Shown here: positions 14,862-23,492 of the stretch, one piece after another
Layout: each line of letters opens with the position of its first letter
Position numbering within the stretch: position 1 is the stretch's first letter
DNA from: DATLFI01 sp035524895
GTDB taxonomy: Bacteria; Acidobacteriota; Thermoanaerobaculia; Multivoradales; Multivoraceae
Assembly: GCA_035524895.1 (NCBI GenBank)
Contig: DATLFI010000115.1
Coordinates: 1-26,240, forward strand
Direction of reading: 5' to 3'
Length of the DNA: 26,240 nucleotides
Made by a program: the position numbers and the translations under genes
The notes under the pieces: generated by a model
Databases searched by the model: none
Told to the model about the DNA's origin: nothing
The model's input: the letters and a program-made list of their open reading frames with translations, nothing else

Positions 14862-15578
14862 ATGAACCGTATACCCGTGCTCTTGCCCCTTCTCCTCCTG
14901 GCTGCATCAGCGGCGGCACAAGCTGACCTGAGAGAGATCGACCAGAAGATCCTCGAGTACAACGTCGCCCAGGCGCGAGCAGCTCTGGCGGGCGCCGGTG
15001 CCGAGCCCGAGAAGCTCGCTGCCGAAGGACGCATCCTCGGGCTCGAGAAGAAATGGGCCGAGGGCGAAGCGAAGCTCCGCAGGGCGACCGAGCTGAAGGC
15101 CGACGACCCGGCGATCTGGAACCACCTCGGCGAGCTGCGCGAGCGCGCCGGCAACGCCGCCGGGGCCAGGGAGGCTTTCCAGAGGGCCTCCAACCTCGCG
15201 CGCACGCGAGTCGAGGGCGGCGCCAGCGGTGCCGACTCCCACTACCAGCTCGGGCGTGCGCTCCAGGGTTTGCGCAGCTTCGACGGCGCCGCCGAGCACC
15301 TCGGTCACGCCCAGAAGGCCGGAGCCCCGCTGGCGACCTACCAACTCGGTGTTCTCCGCGCGAGCCAAGAGCGCTGGCAAGAGTCGGTGGATATCCTGAG
15401 CCAGGCCCTCGGTGCCAACTCGGGCATCGCCTACGCCTACTACTACCGCGGTCTCGCCGCGAGCAAGGTGGGTCGCAAGGACCTGCTCATCAACGACCTG
15501 GGTCGGTTCCTCCAGCTGGCGCCCAACGCGCCGGAAGCCGACCGGGTGAGAAGGATGCTGCAGTCGGCGAAGCGGTGA
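14862..15578 (+). CDS. Exported TPR-repeat protein
   Basis: A 238-residue protein with an N-terminal signal peptide (MNRIPVLLPLLLLAASAAAQ, cleavage after about residue 20) and tetratricopeptide repeats over nearly the whole mature part. A clear repeat is WAEGEAKLRRATELKADDPA followed by IWNHLGELRERAG (about residues 65-110); further degenerate repeats run through YQLGRALQGL, YQLGVLRASQERWQESVDIL and YYYRGLAASKVGRKDLLIND. TPR proteins serve as periplasmic scaffolds; the partner is unknown. I prefer ATG 14862 to the adjacent GTG 14859, with GCGAGG at 14851-14856 as ribosome binding site. It is convergent with the large TamB-Omp85 gene and separated from it by a perfect hairpin. The 165 bases upstream hold a small direct repeat (ACTGCAAGC at 14831 and 14844) and no gene. 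Confidence 0.85.
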   Translation: MNRIPVLLPLLLLAASAAAQADLREIDQKILEYNVAQARAALAGAGAEPEKLAAEGRILGLEKKWAEGEAKLRRATELKADDPAIWNHLGELRERAGNAAGAREAFQRASNLARTRVEGGASGADSHYQLGRALQGLRSFDGAAEHLGHAQKAGAPLATYQLGVLRASQERWQESVDILSQALGANSGIAYAYYYRGLAASKVGRKDLLINDLGRFLQLAPNAPEADRVRRMLQSAKR

Positions 15579-15639
15579 GCCCGGTCGAGTGACCGCCCCG
15601 GGCCGAGGCATGGCCGGGTCGTAGACCCCCATGGCCGAG

Positions 15640-15684
15640 CAGCCCGTGGTGGAACCCGCGTGACGGGGGTTCCACCACGGGCTG
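15640..15684. repeat. Palindromic REP-like element / bidirectional hairpin (copy A)
   Basis: CAGCCCGTGGTGGAACCC (15640-15657) is the exact reverse complement of 15667-15684, giving an 18-bp perfect stem with a 9-nt loop. It sits between convergent genes, 61 bases after the TPR stop and 18 bases beyond the TamB-Omp85 stop, so it could end transcription from both sides, though neither side has a T-tract. The same core recurs at 25200-25219 (inverted) and 25999-26023, so this is a dispersed repeat and not merely a local terminator. Confidence 0.85.
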
Positions 15685-15702
15685 ATAGGCCTGTCAGAAC
15701 CG

Positions 15703-18700
15703 TCAGAAGACGTGGCCGAAGCCGAAATAGAGCCGCAACTTCTTCTCGCCCTCGCGGGGATCGAGCGGAGCGGCGACGTCGAGGCGTAGCAAACCGACCG
15801 GTGATCGCCAGCGCGCGCCGGCGCCTACACCGACCTCGAAGTCCTGGCCGAAGTCTCCGACCTGTCCCCACACATTGCCGATGTCCAGGAACAGCACGCC
15901 ACCGAAGTCGCCGAAGATCGGGAAGCGCAGCTCCTGGTTCATCACGAAGAGTGCCTCGCCGCCGAGCGGACTCTCGCAGTCGCCGAGACTCTCGAGCGGG
16001 CCTATCCCCTCGCGCGGGTAGCCGCGTACGGAGAAGGCCCCGCCCGCGAAGAAACGCTCGCTGCGGATCAGCTCCTGGTCGAATGCCTCGGCCAGCCCGA
16101 CGCGATAGAGCTGCGCCCAGTCGACGGTCCGACCCGCGAGCTGAAACGGCGTGGTGACCAGGCCGAGCTGGCCGAACAGTCGAACGAACCGGAGCTCCCC
16201 GCCTATCGCCTCGTCCGAGCCGCTCACGTCGACACTCGCCCACAGCCCCCGCGAGGCGCGCTGGAAGGGATCCTGGACGCCGCGATAGAGGTACTGGGCG
16301 CCCAGGATCGGAGATCGCACGATCACCTCTATGGGTCCAAAGAACTCGTCGTCGAAGGAGAACGTCTCCTCGCGGAAGCGCGCGTAGACGCCGACCCGTG
16401 AGCGAGCGCCGACCGGCCGCCAGAGCTGCAGGCCGCTGTCGAACGAGTCGATGAAGGTCTCTTCCGCTCCACCTTCGTCGAGGATCTCTTCGGCGATCTG
16501 CCCGAAGCCCTCGAGCACGAGCCGGCTGCCGGCGAGCCGCGGCGACGAGAACCAAAGCCGCACGCGCTGGTCGTCCGAGCGATAGAGCAGACGCGCTCCC
16601 AGCTGCAGGCCCCAGCCCGCGACGTTGCGGTCGACTGCGTCGACCACGGCGCCGAGTCCCACCTCCGTCTCGTAGCGCAGCCCGTAGCCGAGCTGGAAGC
16701 GCGGGGTCTCCTCGACCTCGACGCCGAGGCGCGTTCGCGCGGGGTCCTCGTCCTCGCCGCGCCGCGGCTGCACCACGACACCCGAGAACAGCCCGCTCTC
16801 GAATAGCGCGCGCCGCGCCTGGTCGAGCTCCCCGTCGCCGAGGACGTCGCCCGGCGACGAGCCGATCAGCCGGCGCACCAGCGCCGGATTGGTGGCGCGC
16901 AGCCCCGCGACCTCGATCTCGCCGAGGCGGTAGGGCTCGCCCGGCGCGACGTCGAACGTCACTGCGGCGCTGTTGCCCTCCGCGAGAGGCACGACCTCGA
17001 CGCCGACCCTGGCGTCGAGGTAACCCGACGCACGCAGCGCGTCCTCGAGCTCGAACGCCGCCCCCGCCAGGCGGTCGCCACGGGCGACAGATCCTGGTTC
17101 CAGGCTCGGCGGTGGCAGGTCCAACGGCGCGCCGCGCACCGCTACCTCGGAGACGACGAGCAACGGCCCGGGGTCGACCACCACCACGAGCTCCTCCCCG
17201 TCGGCCGACAGGGAGCGAGCACGCACGATCGGCTCGACGTGTCCGAGCGCTCGGAGCTCGCGGCGCACTGCCGCTTCGGCCTCCGGCAACGCCGAGGCCA
17301 GCTCGACGCGCGAGCGCATCCCCGCGAATCGCGCGTCGAGACGCTCGCTGGCCTCTTCGCTCGCACCCTCCCACACCAGTCGATCGAGGCCCACCCGACG
17401 CCCACCGGACGACGCCACGGTCACCTGACGGGTGTCGCCGGACGAGACGACGGGCGCCACTCGCGCCGACGCGGTGGGGTCGAGGAACCCCGCCCCGCGC
17501 AGGGCGGCCTCGGCGGCGCGGGCCATCTCCTCGAGCGCCGCCGGCTCGTAGTAGTCGGAGCGATAGAGCGTGGCGATGGCGACGCGCGAGCGCGCGGGAG
17601 GCGGATCGCCGGTGAACGCGACCTGGGCGCGCGGACCAGGCTCGACAGCGACCAGCACGTCGACCCAACGGGCGCCGCGTGCGGAGCGAGTGGTCGCGAC
17701 CACCTGCGGATCGGAGAAGCCCTGGCGAACCAGTGCATCGCTCGCCTCGACCTCGACGTCGAAAAGCGCGCCGTCGTAGACAGGCTCGCCGCGTCGCAAG
17801 GCGATGGCGCGCCTCAGCGACGCCTCGTTTACTTCCTCGGGCGCGTCGATCCTCAGGCGCCGCAGCCGTGGCACCTCGTCCGAGCGACTGCCGCCCGCTT
17901 CGAGCGTTTGCTGCAGCGTGACGCCCTCGGTGCCGTCCTCTTTGGTGAACACCTGCCCGAGCAGGCGCGGCGCGCGAGGCACCTCGCGAAGGTCGAGAAG
18001 GTAGGTGCGCTGCTCTGCCTGGCGCAGGTTGATCGACAGACCGAGCGTGAGGTAGCGGTTGAGGTCGCGGCCGACGGTGAGACGAGCATCGGGGTCGGAT
18101 TCGTTGAGCAGGTCGATCGGCCGCAGGCTGATGCGTATCGACTCACCCAAGCCGCGACCGAGCCCGGCGGCGACCCGGCTGCCGAAGTAGTCGGCGAAGC
18201 CGGCGAGCAGCACGTCCTGGGCGCCCGGTCCTTCCGCTGCTGGATCGCCGCCGGCGAAGGGATCGAGCGAGCGGTCCTCCAGGGCCAGCAGCGATGGGTC
18301 CTCGAGCGCGGTGGTGACGTCGAACGCAACCTGCGGCTCCGCTCCCGGACGCCCTGGCAGGCGCAGCAGACCGCGATCGACGCGAGCCCGCTGGCCGTAG
18401 GCGAACACCGTGCCGCCCGGGTCTACCTCCACCGTGCCGTCGAGGATCGGCTCGGCGAGGGTGCCGCGGACCTCGATCGGGCTCCAGCGCACGCGCAGGT
18501 CGGCGACGTTGTTGCGCACGCGCACGCCGCTCGCGGTGGCTACGAGAAGGTCGAGACCGAGCTGGCGCGCGAAGTCGTCGACTTCGCCAAGCTCGTCGGC
18601 GGAACCGCGCAGCACGGCGAGCACCTCGCGCTCGAGGTCGAGATCACGGCGCACCAGACCACGCTCCACCAACACCTCGCCGCTCAGGAGCGGCCGGCTC

Positions 18701-21700
18701 GCGCGACCCGGGACTGGCGGACCATCGACGTCGTCGGGTGGCCACTGGAGCCGCAGCTCGCCGCCGAGCTCGACGCTCAGCCCGTAGTCCAACCGGTAGC
18801 GCACCTCGGAGAACGCGGCTCGCAGGTCGGCACCGCCCGCCACCGAAACCTCTCCGGCGAGGCTCACCGGTCCGTCGTTCAGCACGGCGCTGCCCGAGCG
18901 CAGGGTCGCAACGCCATCGCGGACGTCGATCTCGAGCATCGGATCGGCGAGGCGTGTGACGTAGGGCTGTCGGTACAACACCGAGGCGCCGGTGCCGTCG
19001 ACATGGATGGTGCCCGCGAGCTGCTGGAGGCTGCCCGCGAGCTCCACACGCAGGTCGAGCAGGCCGCGTGCCGCGCCGCCGGCGAGGAAGGGCTCGGCTA
19101 TCGCTACGGGAACCGTCCCGGTGGCCTCTGCGCGCAGGTGCCGCACCAGCTCGCCCATCGGGTCGCCGGCCATCCAGGCGGTGTCGAGTTGGGCCTCGGC
19201 GTCCACCAGGAGCGCATGGTCGTCGACCTCGAGCGCCACCGGGCCCGCCCGCAGCTCGCCTTCGCGCAGCGTGACCAGGAGCGGCTGCGAGAGCCGAATC
19301 GTGTGGGTTTCTGGAGCCTCCGAGGACGTCCCGCCGGCATCCGGCCCGCGCACATCAAGGGTGAGCTGCCCCAGGGTCATTCTTGCCCCCGCGGCGCCGA
19401 GACGGGCAGGGTCGAAACGGGCCTCCAGAAACAGGTCTTCGAGTGAAAAGCCCACCAGCGTCTCGAGCGTTTCGCCCGCCCCAACCAGCTCGTCTAGACC
19501 GGCCCGTGAGAGCTCCGGCACGCGCGCACGCAGCTCCACCAGTGGTGACGTCGTGCCGGGCTCGAGCTCCGGAAGGGCGCGCAGCACTGCGTCGGGCAGA
19601 TCGGGCCACGATCGCAGCGCAACCAGCGGCACGACCGCCTCGAGCTCGCCGGCTCCGGCGCGAGTGAGCAGCTCGCGAGACTGGAGTCGAAGCACGCCCT
19701 CCTCGAGCCGGGCTCCGAGACCGAAGCGCTCGAGCCCGGAGTCGGGCGCTCGCAGCTCGAGCTCCGCGCTGCCGGCATCGAGCGGCAGGCGCGGCACGAA
19801 CCATCCGCTGGCCGCTAGCTCGCCCTCGGGAGCGCGTACTTCGAGGCGGTCCACGTCGACGCGCTGCAGGTCGCCACGCGCCTCCAACACGATCTCGTCG
19901 ATCGACCGCGATTCGGGCGTCGCGCCACCTGCCATGGCGAGCCCGGTCGCCCGCAAGCGCACCGTGCCGCGGGGCTGATCCAGCGAGCCCACGAACGTCG
20001 CCTCGCCGGACACCAGACCCGCGATGGTCGTTGGTTCGGCGGGAGTAACGCCAGCCTGGTCGCCCGCCGCAACCGTCTCGGTCGCAAAGATGGCCGCGAA
20101 GGGCGCCAGGTCGACGTTCGCCCAACGGAGCTCCGCCTCGCCAGCCAGGGGGGTCACCGCCCGACCGCGAGCGCGCAGCGACACGCTGGAGTCGGGCGAT
20201 GGCAGCCAGTCGATGCTCGCCGTAAGACTCGGCGCGCGCAACGGTCCGTCCAGCTCCGCGCTGACCTCTGCCGAGCCACGCAACAGCTCGGGATCCAGCG
20301 CGTCGGGGAGCAGGTCGAGAAGCGCAGGAACCCTCGCCTCGAGCGCGTTGCGCAGCTGGGCGACATCGGGAGCTGTCACCTGGGCGACCACGCTCTCGAG
20401 GGTGGGCTGGGCCAGGGTGGCGCGCGAGGCGCTCCACACCGTGCCGGTCACGCGCCGCTCCCCCGGCAGCTCTGGGAGGAGGTCGAGCACCAGCTCCGCG
20501 GCGATCGCCTCCGGCCCCGCACCGGCGGGGGGCGAGGCTGAGGCCGCCCGCAGCATCAACCAGTGCTCGCCGCGCTGCTCCAGGTCGCCGCGGAGCGAGG
20601 CGCGCAGCGAGCCGAGACCGCCTGCCTCGGCGGCATCGACCAGCGTCCTGGCGTTTGCCACGACCTCTGCCTCGAGGTTGGCGATCGCGCCGGCGAGCTC
20701 GAGCTGCGAGAAGAGCTCGGCACCCAGAAACGGTCGCAGCACCTCAGCCGGCAAGCGATCGGCCCTCGCCTGAAGCTCGCCCTCGAGGCTCTCCCAGTCG
20801 AGCACACCGGCGGCGTCCACACCACCGTCCGTCAGCCGCAGCGTCGCCACCAGGAGCGGCGCGTCCGTGCCGCTCCACTGGAGATCCGCGCTGCCTCGCA
20901 CCAGCCCCCGATCGTCCTGGGCCAGGTCCAGCTCGGCGGATGCATCGAGCTTGGAGCCCGCGGCGCCGAGTCGCTCGAACACGTCTCGTCCCAGCCAGGG
21001 CTCGAGCAGCTCTCCGGGCAGCTCGCTCGCGGCGAGCTGAACCCGCCCCCGCCAGCGACGCAGGTCCAGCTCGCCTTCGAGCCATGCGGTGCCGCTCGAG
21101 AGCTCGGGAACGATGCGGCCGAGATCTGCCGCGACGCGGCCCGCGACATGCCACGGGTCGCCCTCCTCCAGACCCAGCTCGGCCGAAGGTAGGTCGACCT
21201 CGATGCCCTCGCCGCGCACAGTCAGTCCCGAGATCCGCCAGGGACCGGCGAGCGCTCCCGACAGCTCCTCGACAGCCGCCGAGAGCTCCTGCCGCACGAT
21301 CCGTTCGCCCTCGAGCTCGATCTCCCCCTCGATGGCCAGAGCGAGGGCGCCCGCGCGCAGGCTGCCCTCGACATCGAGCCCGCTGGCTCGCCAGGTGCCG
21401 ATCCAGCCTGCGGCATCCGGCGGCAGCGGCGCTCCGTCGACCGAGGCACCGAGGATCGCGAGGCGGCGGACCTCGAAGACGACAGCGTCCTCGGACTCGG
21501 GTGTGGTTTCCGGCATCTCGGGCCAGGCCGCGAGATCGAGCCGCGGCTCGACCACGTCCAGCCGCTCGAGCAAGACCCTTCCCGCCAGGAGCGCCGAGAC
21601 GTCGGCCACCACCACCTCGATCCGAGGGACCATCAGCACGTCGCGGCCAGTCTGGTCACGCAGCGCAAGCCCCTCGACCCTCAGCCGCCGCTGCAGCAGG

Positions 21701-21915
21701 CCGAGCTGCCAGTCGTCCACCGAGAGCTCGAGCGTGGTCGCCTCGCGCACCCGCTCGGCCACGGCGCCGAGGATCGCCGATCGCACTGGCGGCAGCTCGA
21801 GCGCGAGCCGCAGCAGGACCGGCAGCAGCACCAGCGCGAACACACAACCAGCCGCAGGTCGGAGCCAGCGGCGGCCGCGGCGCGGCTGGTCTTTGTGGAT
21901 CGGCTCGCTCTTCAT
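15703..21915 (-). CDS. TamB-Omp85 (TamA/BamA-like) fusion protein
   Basis: One uninterrupted 2070-codon frame. Residues 1-40: basic N-terminus (RRGRRWLRP) and one transmembrane helix (CVFALVLLPVLLRLALEL), the AsmA/TamB-type inner-membrane anchor. About 41-1345: long beta-rich periplasmic region ending in TamB/DUF490 C-terminal features (TVFAYGQRARVDRGLLRLPG, later LTVGRDLNRYLTLGLSINLR). About 1350-1735: four to five POTRA-like modules, e.g. LRRLRIDAPEEVNEASLRRA and GEIEVAGLRATNPALVRRLI. About 1738-2070: Omp85 barrel with the VRGY motif (1963-1966) and a terminal phenylalanine (LYFGFGHVF), the outer-membrane beta-signal. E. coli TamA (outer membrane) and TamB (inner membrane, bridging the periplasm) are separate proteins aiding outer-membrane protein insertion and lipid transport; here they form one chain with matching topology. 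ATG 21915 is preferred to GTG 21939; neither has a strong ribosome binding site. Confidence 0.93.
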   Translation of the reverse strand: MKSEPIHKDQPRRGRRWLRPAAGCVFALVLLPVLLRLALELPPVRSAILGAVAERVREATTLELSVDDWQLGLLQRRLRVEGLALRDQTGRDVLMVPRIEVVVADVSALLAGRVLLERLDVVEPRLDLAAWPEMPETTPESEDAVVFEVRRLAILGASVDGAPLPPDAAGWIGTWRASGLDVEGSLRAGALALAIEGEIELEGERIVRQELSAAVEELSGALAGPWRISGLTVRGEGIEVDLPSAELGLEEGDPWHVAGRVAADLGRIVPELSSGTAWLEGELDLRRWRGRVQLAASELPGELLEPWLGRDVFERLGAAGSKLDASAELDLAQDDRGLVRGSADLQWSGTDAPLLVATLRLTDGGVDAAGVLDWESLEGELQARADRLPAEVLRPFLGAELFSQLELAGAIANLEAEVVANARTLVDAAEAGGLGSLRASLRGDLEQRGEHWLMLRAASASPPAGAGPEAIAAELVLDLLPELPGERRVTGTVWSASRATLAQPTLESVVAQVTAPDVAQLRNALEARVPALLDLLPDALDPELLRGSAEVSAELDGPLRAPSLTASIDWLPSPDSSVSLRARGRAVTPLAGEAELRWANVDLAPFAAIFATETVAAGDQAGVTPAEPTTIAGLVSGEATFVGSLDQPRGTVRLRATGLAMAGGATPESRSIDEIVLEARGDLQRVDVDRLEVRAPEGELAASGWFVPRLPLDAGSAELELRAPDSGLERFGLGARLEEGVLRLQSRELLTRAGAGELEAVVPLVALRSWPDLPDAVLRALPELEPGTTSPLVELRARVPELSRAGLDELVGAGETLETLVGFSLEDLFLEARFDPARLGAAGARMTLGQLTLDVRGPDAGGTSSEAPETHTIRLSQPLLVTLREGELRAGPVALEVDDHALLVDAEAQLDTAWMAGDPMGELVRHLRAEATGTVPVAIAEPFLAGGAARGLLDLRVELAGSLQQLAGTIHVDGTGASVLYRQPYVTRLADPMLEIDVRDGVATLRSGSAVLNDGPVSLAGEVSVAGGADLRAAFSEVRYRLDYGLSVELGGELRLQWPPDDVDGPPVPGRASRPLLSGEVLVERGLVRRDLDLEREVLAVLRGSADELGEVDDFARQLGLDLLVATASGVRVRNNVADLRVRWSPIEVRGTLAEPILDGTVEVDPGGTVFAYGQRARVDRGLLRLPGRPGAEPQVAFDVTTALEDPSLLALEDRSLDPFAGGDPAAEGPGAQDVLLAGFADYFGSRVAAGLGRGLGESIRISLRPIDLLNESDPDARLTVGRDLNRYLTLGLSINLRQAEQRTYLLDLREVPRAPRLLGQVFTKEDGTEGVTLQQTLEAGGSRSDEVPRLRRLRIDAPEEVNEASLRRAIALRRGEPVYDGALFDVEVEASDALVRQGFSDPQVVATTRSARGARWVDVLVAVEPGPRAQVAFTGDPPPARSRVAIATLYRSDYYEPAALEEMARAAEAALRGAGFLDPTASARVAPVVSSGDTRQVTVASSGGRRVGLDRLVWEGASEEASERLDARFAGMRSRVELASALPEAEAAVRRELRALGHVEPIVRARSLSADGEELVVVVDPGPLLVVSEVAVRGAPLDLPPPSLEPGSVARGDRLAGAAFELEDALRASGYLDARVGVEVVPLAEGNSAAVTFDVAPGEPYRLGEIEVAGLRATNPALVRRLIGSSPGDVLGDGELDQARRALFESGLFSGVVVQPRRGEDEDPARTRLGVEVEETPRFQLGYGLRYETEVGLGAVVDAVDRNVAGWGLQLGARLLYRSDDQRVRLWFSSPRLAGSRLVLEGFGQIAEEILDEGGAEETFIDSFDSGLQLWRPVGARSRVGVYARFREETFSFDDEFFGPIEVIVRSPILGAQYLYRGVQDPFQRASRGLWASVDVSGSDEAIGGELRFVRLFGQLGLVTTPFQLAGRTVDWAQLYRVGLAEAFDQELIRSERFFAGGAFSVRGYPREGIGPLESLGDCESPLGGEALFVMNQELRFPIFGDFGGVLFLDIGNVWGQVGDFGQDFEVGVGAGARWRSPVGLLRLDVAAPLDPREGEKKLRLYFGFGHVF

Positions 21916-21959
21916 CGGTTCGATTCGCGCCCTCCGCACTCGGCTTCGAGCCTATCCGC

Positions 21960-21987
21960 TCGACGTTCTTCCGTGGAGTCGTATGCT
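21960..21987 (+). promoter_or_regulatory. Candidate promoter for the small-protein/methyltransferase pair
   Basis: TCGACG (21960-21965) and TATGCT (21982-21987), 16 bases apart, each match four of six consensus positions of a sigma-70-type promoter. The site lies in the 135-base divergent gap and would start transcription about 55 bases before the TTG at 22051. It is a weak match. Confidence 0.3.
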
Positions 21988-22050
21988 AGGCGCGCGAGGA
22001 GAGTCTGCGGGTCTGCACGCCGTCTGGCCTGACCAGGGAGGGCGGAAACC

Positions 22051-22263
22051 TTGAGACGAATGACAGCCGTCGCGCTTCTTCTGGCGGCGAGCTCCCCATC
22101 GCTGCTGGCAGCCGCCAAGAACAACCCCAACGTCGCGGGCGACGCCAGCCGATATGGCAAGAAGTTCAGCAACGAGAACGTCAACGACGACCTGGCGCAG
22201 TGGAAGAGGGCAGGCGTGCCCGAGGCGATCATCCAGAGCGCCCTCGACTGCAAGGTGCAGTGA
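22051..22263 (+). CDS. Small exported protein (70 residues)
   Basis: Reads MRRMTAVALLLAASSPSLLA then AAKNNPNVAGDASRYGKKFS, with a signal peptide ending near LLAAA, so the mature part is about 50 residues. I take the TTG at 22051 as the start because AGGGAGGG (22035-22042) is 8 bases upstream; the ATG at 22060 would be 17 bases away and would lose the basic residues of the signal. The C-terminal segment DDLAQWKRAGVPEAIIQSAL resembles the short 'K-A-G-x-P-E-x-x-I' helix-turn found in several bacterial small proteins. Its TGA overlaps the GTG of the next gene (GTGA), so the two are translationally coupled. Function unknown; the coupling suggests a shared pathway with the DUF2062-methyltransferase protein. 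Confidence 0.75.
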   Translation: MRRMTAVALLLAASSPSLLAAAKNNPNVAGDASRYGKKFSNENVNDDLAQWKRAGVPEAIIQSALDCKVQ

Positions 22264-23492
22264 CGAGAGCCGCGGAGAGCGGTACGGAGCGAGCGAGCGA
22301 CGTCCTGCGACGCCGACCACCGCGCCGAGTTCTCTCCGAGCTGCACTGCCGACTTCGGACCGAAGGCGGATCCGCCGTAGCCAGCGGCGGCTCGGTCGCG
22401 CTCGGAACCTTCATCGGCTGCCTGCCGTTCTACGGCCTGCACCTGCTGCTGTGCGCAACCCTGGCTCCGCTCTTCCGGCTGAGCCGGCTCAAGGCCTACC
22501 TCGCCGCCCACGTCAACAACGTCTTCACCGCCCCCTTCCTGCTCTACCTCGAGCTGGGAGCCGGCCACTGGCTCTTCGAGGGCACCTGGCCCGAGCTCGA
22601 GGTCGCATCCCTGCGCGGGGGCGGCGCCTGGTCGTTGGGACGTGACCTGCTTGCTGGATCCGCCATGGTCGGCACCGGCCTCGGGGTTCTCCTCGGACTC
22701 GCCGCCTTCGGGGTGGCAAGCCGGCGAGCTCCGGCCCTGCGCGACGATCGGCTGCGCGAAGAGACGGCTGGCCTCTACCTCGGCTCGGGGATCTTCGCCT
22801 GGGAGTTCGTGCGCGGAAAGCTGCGGCACGATCCGGTCTACTTCGGCTTGCTGCAGAGCGGCGTGCTTCCCGAGGAGGGTCGGATCCTCGACCTCGGATG
22901 CGGGCGCGGCATCCTTCTCGGACTGCTCCACACCGCGAGCGTCCAAGATCGCGCGGCCGCCGAGCCGGGGGTCGGCAGGCGCGAGCTGGTTGGGCTCGAC
23001 CAGCGATCCCGGTGGATCGCGCAGGGGCGAGCGGCGCTGGGAGCCGCGGCGCGTCTCGAGGTCGCTTCGCTGGAAGGCTACGGCCCTCTGCCACGCAGCC
23101 GCGCGATCATCCTCCTCGACGTGCTCCACTACATGTCGCGGTCTTCGCAGGAGGACCTCCTCGACCGCGTCGCGGTCGCGCTCGAGCCGGGTGGAGTGGT
23201 GGTGGTGCGCGAAGCAGACGCCGCACTCGGCTGGCGCCACGCCCTCACGGTCTGCGCCGAGCGGCTGTGCGCTCTCGGCCGCGGCGACTGGCGCCAACGC
23301 TTCCACTACCGATCCGGAACGGCCTGGGGCGAAGCTCTGGCGACGCGAGGCCTCGATGCGAGCCAGAGACCGATGCGCGAAGGGACGCCCTACTCGAACG
23401 CGCTGCTAGTGGGACGCAAGGCCGCCGTTCCCGAAGCACAGCTCAGGACTCAGGACCTCAGGCCTGATCCAGCGGCGTCGTGCCCCCGCTGA
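22260..23492 (+). CDS. DUF2062-SAM methyltransferase fusion
   Basis: A 410-residue two-domain protein. Residues about 15-170 are a DUF2062 membrane domain (ASGGSVALGTFIGCLPFYGL, AHVNNVFTAPFLLYLELGAG, then GTGLGVLLGLAAFGVA). Residues about 180-395 are a class I SAM-dependent methyltransferase: motif I G207-R-I-L-D211-L-G-C-G-R-G, then LVGLD and IILLDVLHYM. The C-terminal half (READAALGWRHALTVCAERL, RQRFHYRS, GTPYSNALLVGR) strongly recalls the methyltransferases of aryl-polyene/xanthomonadin gene clusters. The GTG at 22260 overlaps the upstream stop and an AAGGTG precedes it. The last 35 bases overlap, tail to tail, the minus-strand halogenase-like gene. It probably methylates a small molecule, perhaps a phenolic or polyene, at the membrane; the substrate is inference. 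Confidence 0.87.
   Translation: MTRAAESGTERASDVLRRRPPRRVLSELHCRLRTEGGSAVASGGSVALGTFIGCLPFYGLHLLLCATLAPLFRLSRLKAYLAAHVNNVFTAPFLLYLELGAGHWLFEGTWPELEVASLRGGGAWSLGRDLLAGSAMVGTGLGVLLGLAAFGVASRRAPALRDDRLREETAGLYLGSGIFAWEFVRGKLRHDPVYFGLLQSGVLPEEGRILDLGCGRGILLGLLHTASVQDRAAAEPGVGRRELVGLDQRSRWIAQGRAALGAAARLEVASLEGYGPLPRSRAIILLDVLHYMSRSSQEDLLDRVAVALEPGGVVVVREADAALGWRHALTVCAERLCALGRGDWRQRFHYRSGTAWGEALATRGLDASQRPMREGTPYSNALLVGRKAAVPEAQLRTQDLRPDPAASCPR

Noticed and set aside
17700..18000. Possibility that the TamB-Omp85 gene is really two adjacent genes joined by an error
   Set aside because: The frame continues without stop across the domain junction, the linker (about residues 1310-1350) is ordinary coding sequence, and I see no internal ATG/GTG with a ribosome binding site. 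Assembly error cannot be excluded from sequence alone.
17239..19446. 735-codon plus-strand and other long frames inside 15703-21915
   Set aside because: Shadows of the TamB-Omp85 gene. None has a credible start or recognisable domain, while the minus-strand frame has coherent domains from end to end.
21917..21926. GGTTCGATTC, a tRNA T-loop-like string
   Set aside because: No flanking 5-bp stem, acceptor stem or anticodon arm can be built around it; it lies at the 5' end of the fusion gene.
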